A DNA stretch of 5,057 bases, taken from contig DISF01000045.1 in NCBI GenBank assembly GCA_002421985.1, positions 1 to 5,057 on the forward strand, in the 5' to 3' direction. Below the pieces are notes generated by a model. That model searched no databases. It worked only from the letters and a program-made list of their open reading frames with translations, and was not told the DNA's origin. Made by a program: the position numbers and the translations under genes. Positions 4,997-5,057 of the stretch are shown piece by piece (position 1 is the first letter of the stretch; the number at the start of each line of letters is the position of its first letter). The DNA is from Roseovarius sp. UBA6217. Lineage in GTDB: Bacteria > Pseudomonadota > Alphaproteobacteria > Rhodobacterales > Rhodobacteraceae.

Positions 4997-5057
4997 TGAC
5001 CTGCCCCCAAGAAACCGGGCCATTCAAAAGGAGAGTTTGTTCTTGTAACGTTCGTCA
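4997..5057 (+). mobile_element. Probable end of a second IS3-family element, inserted in the first; continues past the window
   Basis: From 4997 the sequence reads TGACCTGCCCCCAAG, then AAACCGGGCCATTC and GAGAGTTTGTTC. TGACCTGCCCCC is, from memory, a common terminal repeat of IS3-family elements of the IS407/IS51 type. The GAGAGTTTGTTC stretch recalls the leader before orfA in such elements, so this is probably the left end, with the coding part to the right. The start coincides exactly with the point where similarity to the first transposase ends. No coding sequence of this element is in the window. Confidence 0.58.

Noticed and set aside
4767..5027. 86-codon transposase frame treated as a complete gene
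   Set aside because: It uses a TTG start inside the neighbouring IS end and lacks the first two catalytic Asp residues and the N-terminal half. It is a fragment joined to foreign sequence, not an intact gene.
4821..5048. Plus-strand frame across the IS remnant
   Set aside because: It is antisense to a recognised transposase fragment and crosses the inferred IS-IS junction; no domain is visible.

Overview
The window reads as chromosomal DNA of a high-GC alphaproteobacterium, most likely Rhodobacterales/Paracoccaceae (Rhodobacter/Paracoccus-like). This is inferred from the very GC-rich third codon positions, the gene families present and the style of the tRNA and IS ends; no taxon-specific marker is visible. 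Both edges cut through elements: a tRNA-Thr on the left and an insertion sequence on the right.

Layout. (1) 1-53: the 3' part of tRNA-Thr(GGU). (2) 54-296: intergenic, with a weak candidate promoter and a perfect 9-bp inverted repeat just upstream of the next gene. (3) 297-3587: a two-gene TRAP transporter operon of the TAXI type. It encodes a secreted solute receptor (297-1268), then a fused 4TM/12TM membrane permease (1365-3587; the start is set by a strong ribosome-binding site, not by the upstream GTG). A GC-rich stem-loop without a U-tract lies between them and may set the receptor:permease ratio. The receptor would capture a small organic acid or similar solute in the periplasm and the permease would import it with an ion gradient. 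The substrate cannot be read from the sequence and no catabolic neighbour is in view. (4) 3588-3968: a 381-bp gap with several dyads and a possible antisense remnant of a small hypothetical protein. (5) 3969-4733: truA, tRNA pseudouridine synthase A, complete and with its catalytic Asp. (6) 4731-5057: insertion-sequence debris with visibly lower GC than truA.

The most notable part is the right end. The terminal repeat of an IS3-family element (TGAACC...) starts on the truA stop codon, so the IS appears to supply that stop. The transposase of this IS runs toward truA and keeps only its C-terminal part with the catalytic Glu. Just before the SYDNA motif it is cut by what looks like the end of a second IS3-family element (TGACCTGCCCCC...), which runs off the window. 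This is an IS nested within an IS. I found no CRISPR array, no defence system and no convincing undescribed multi-gene system here.
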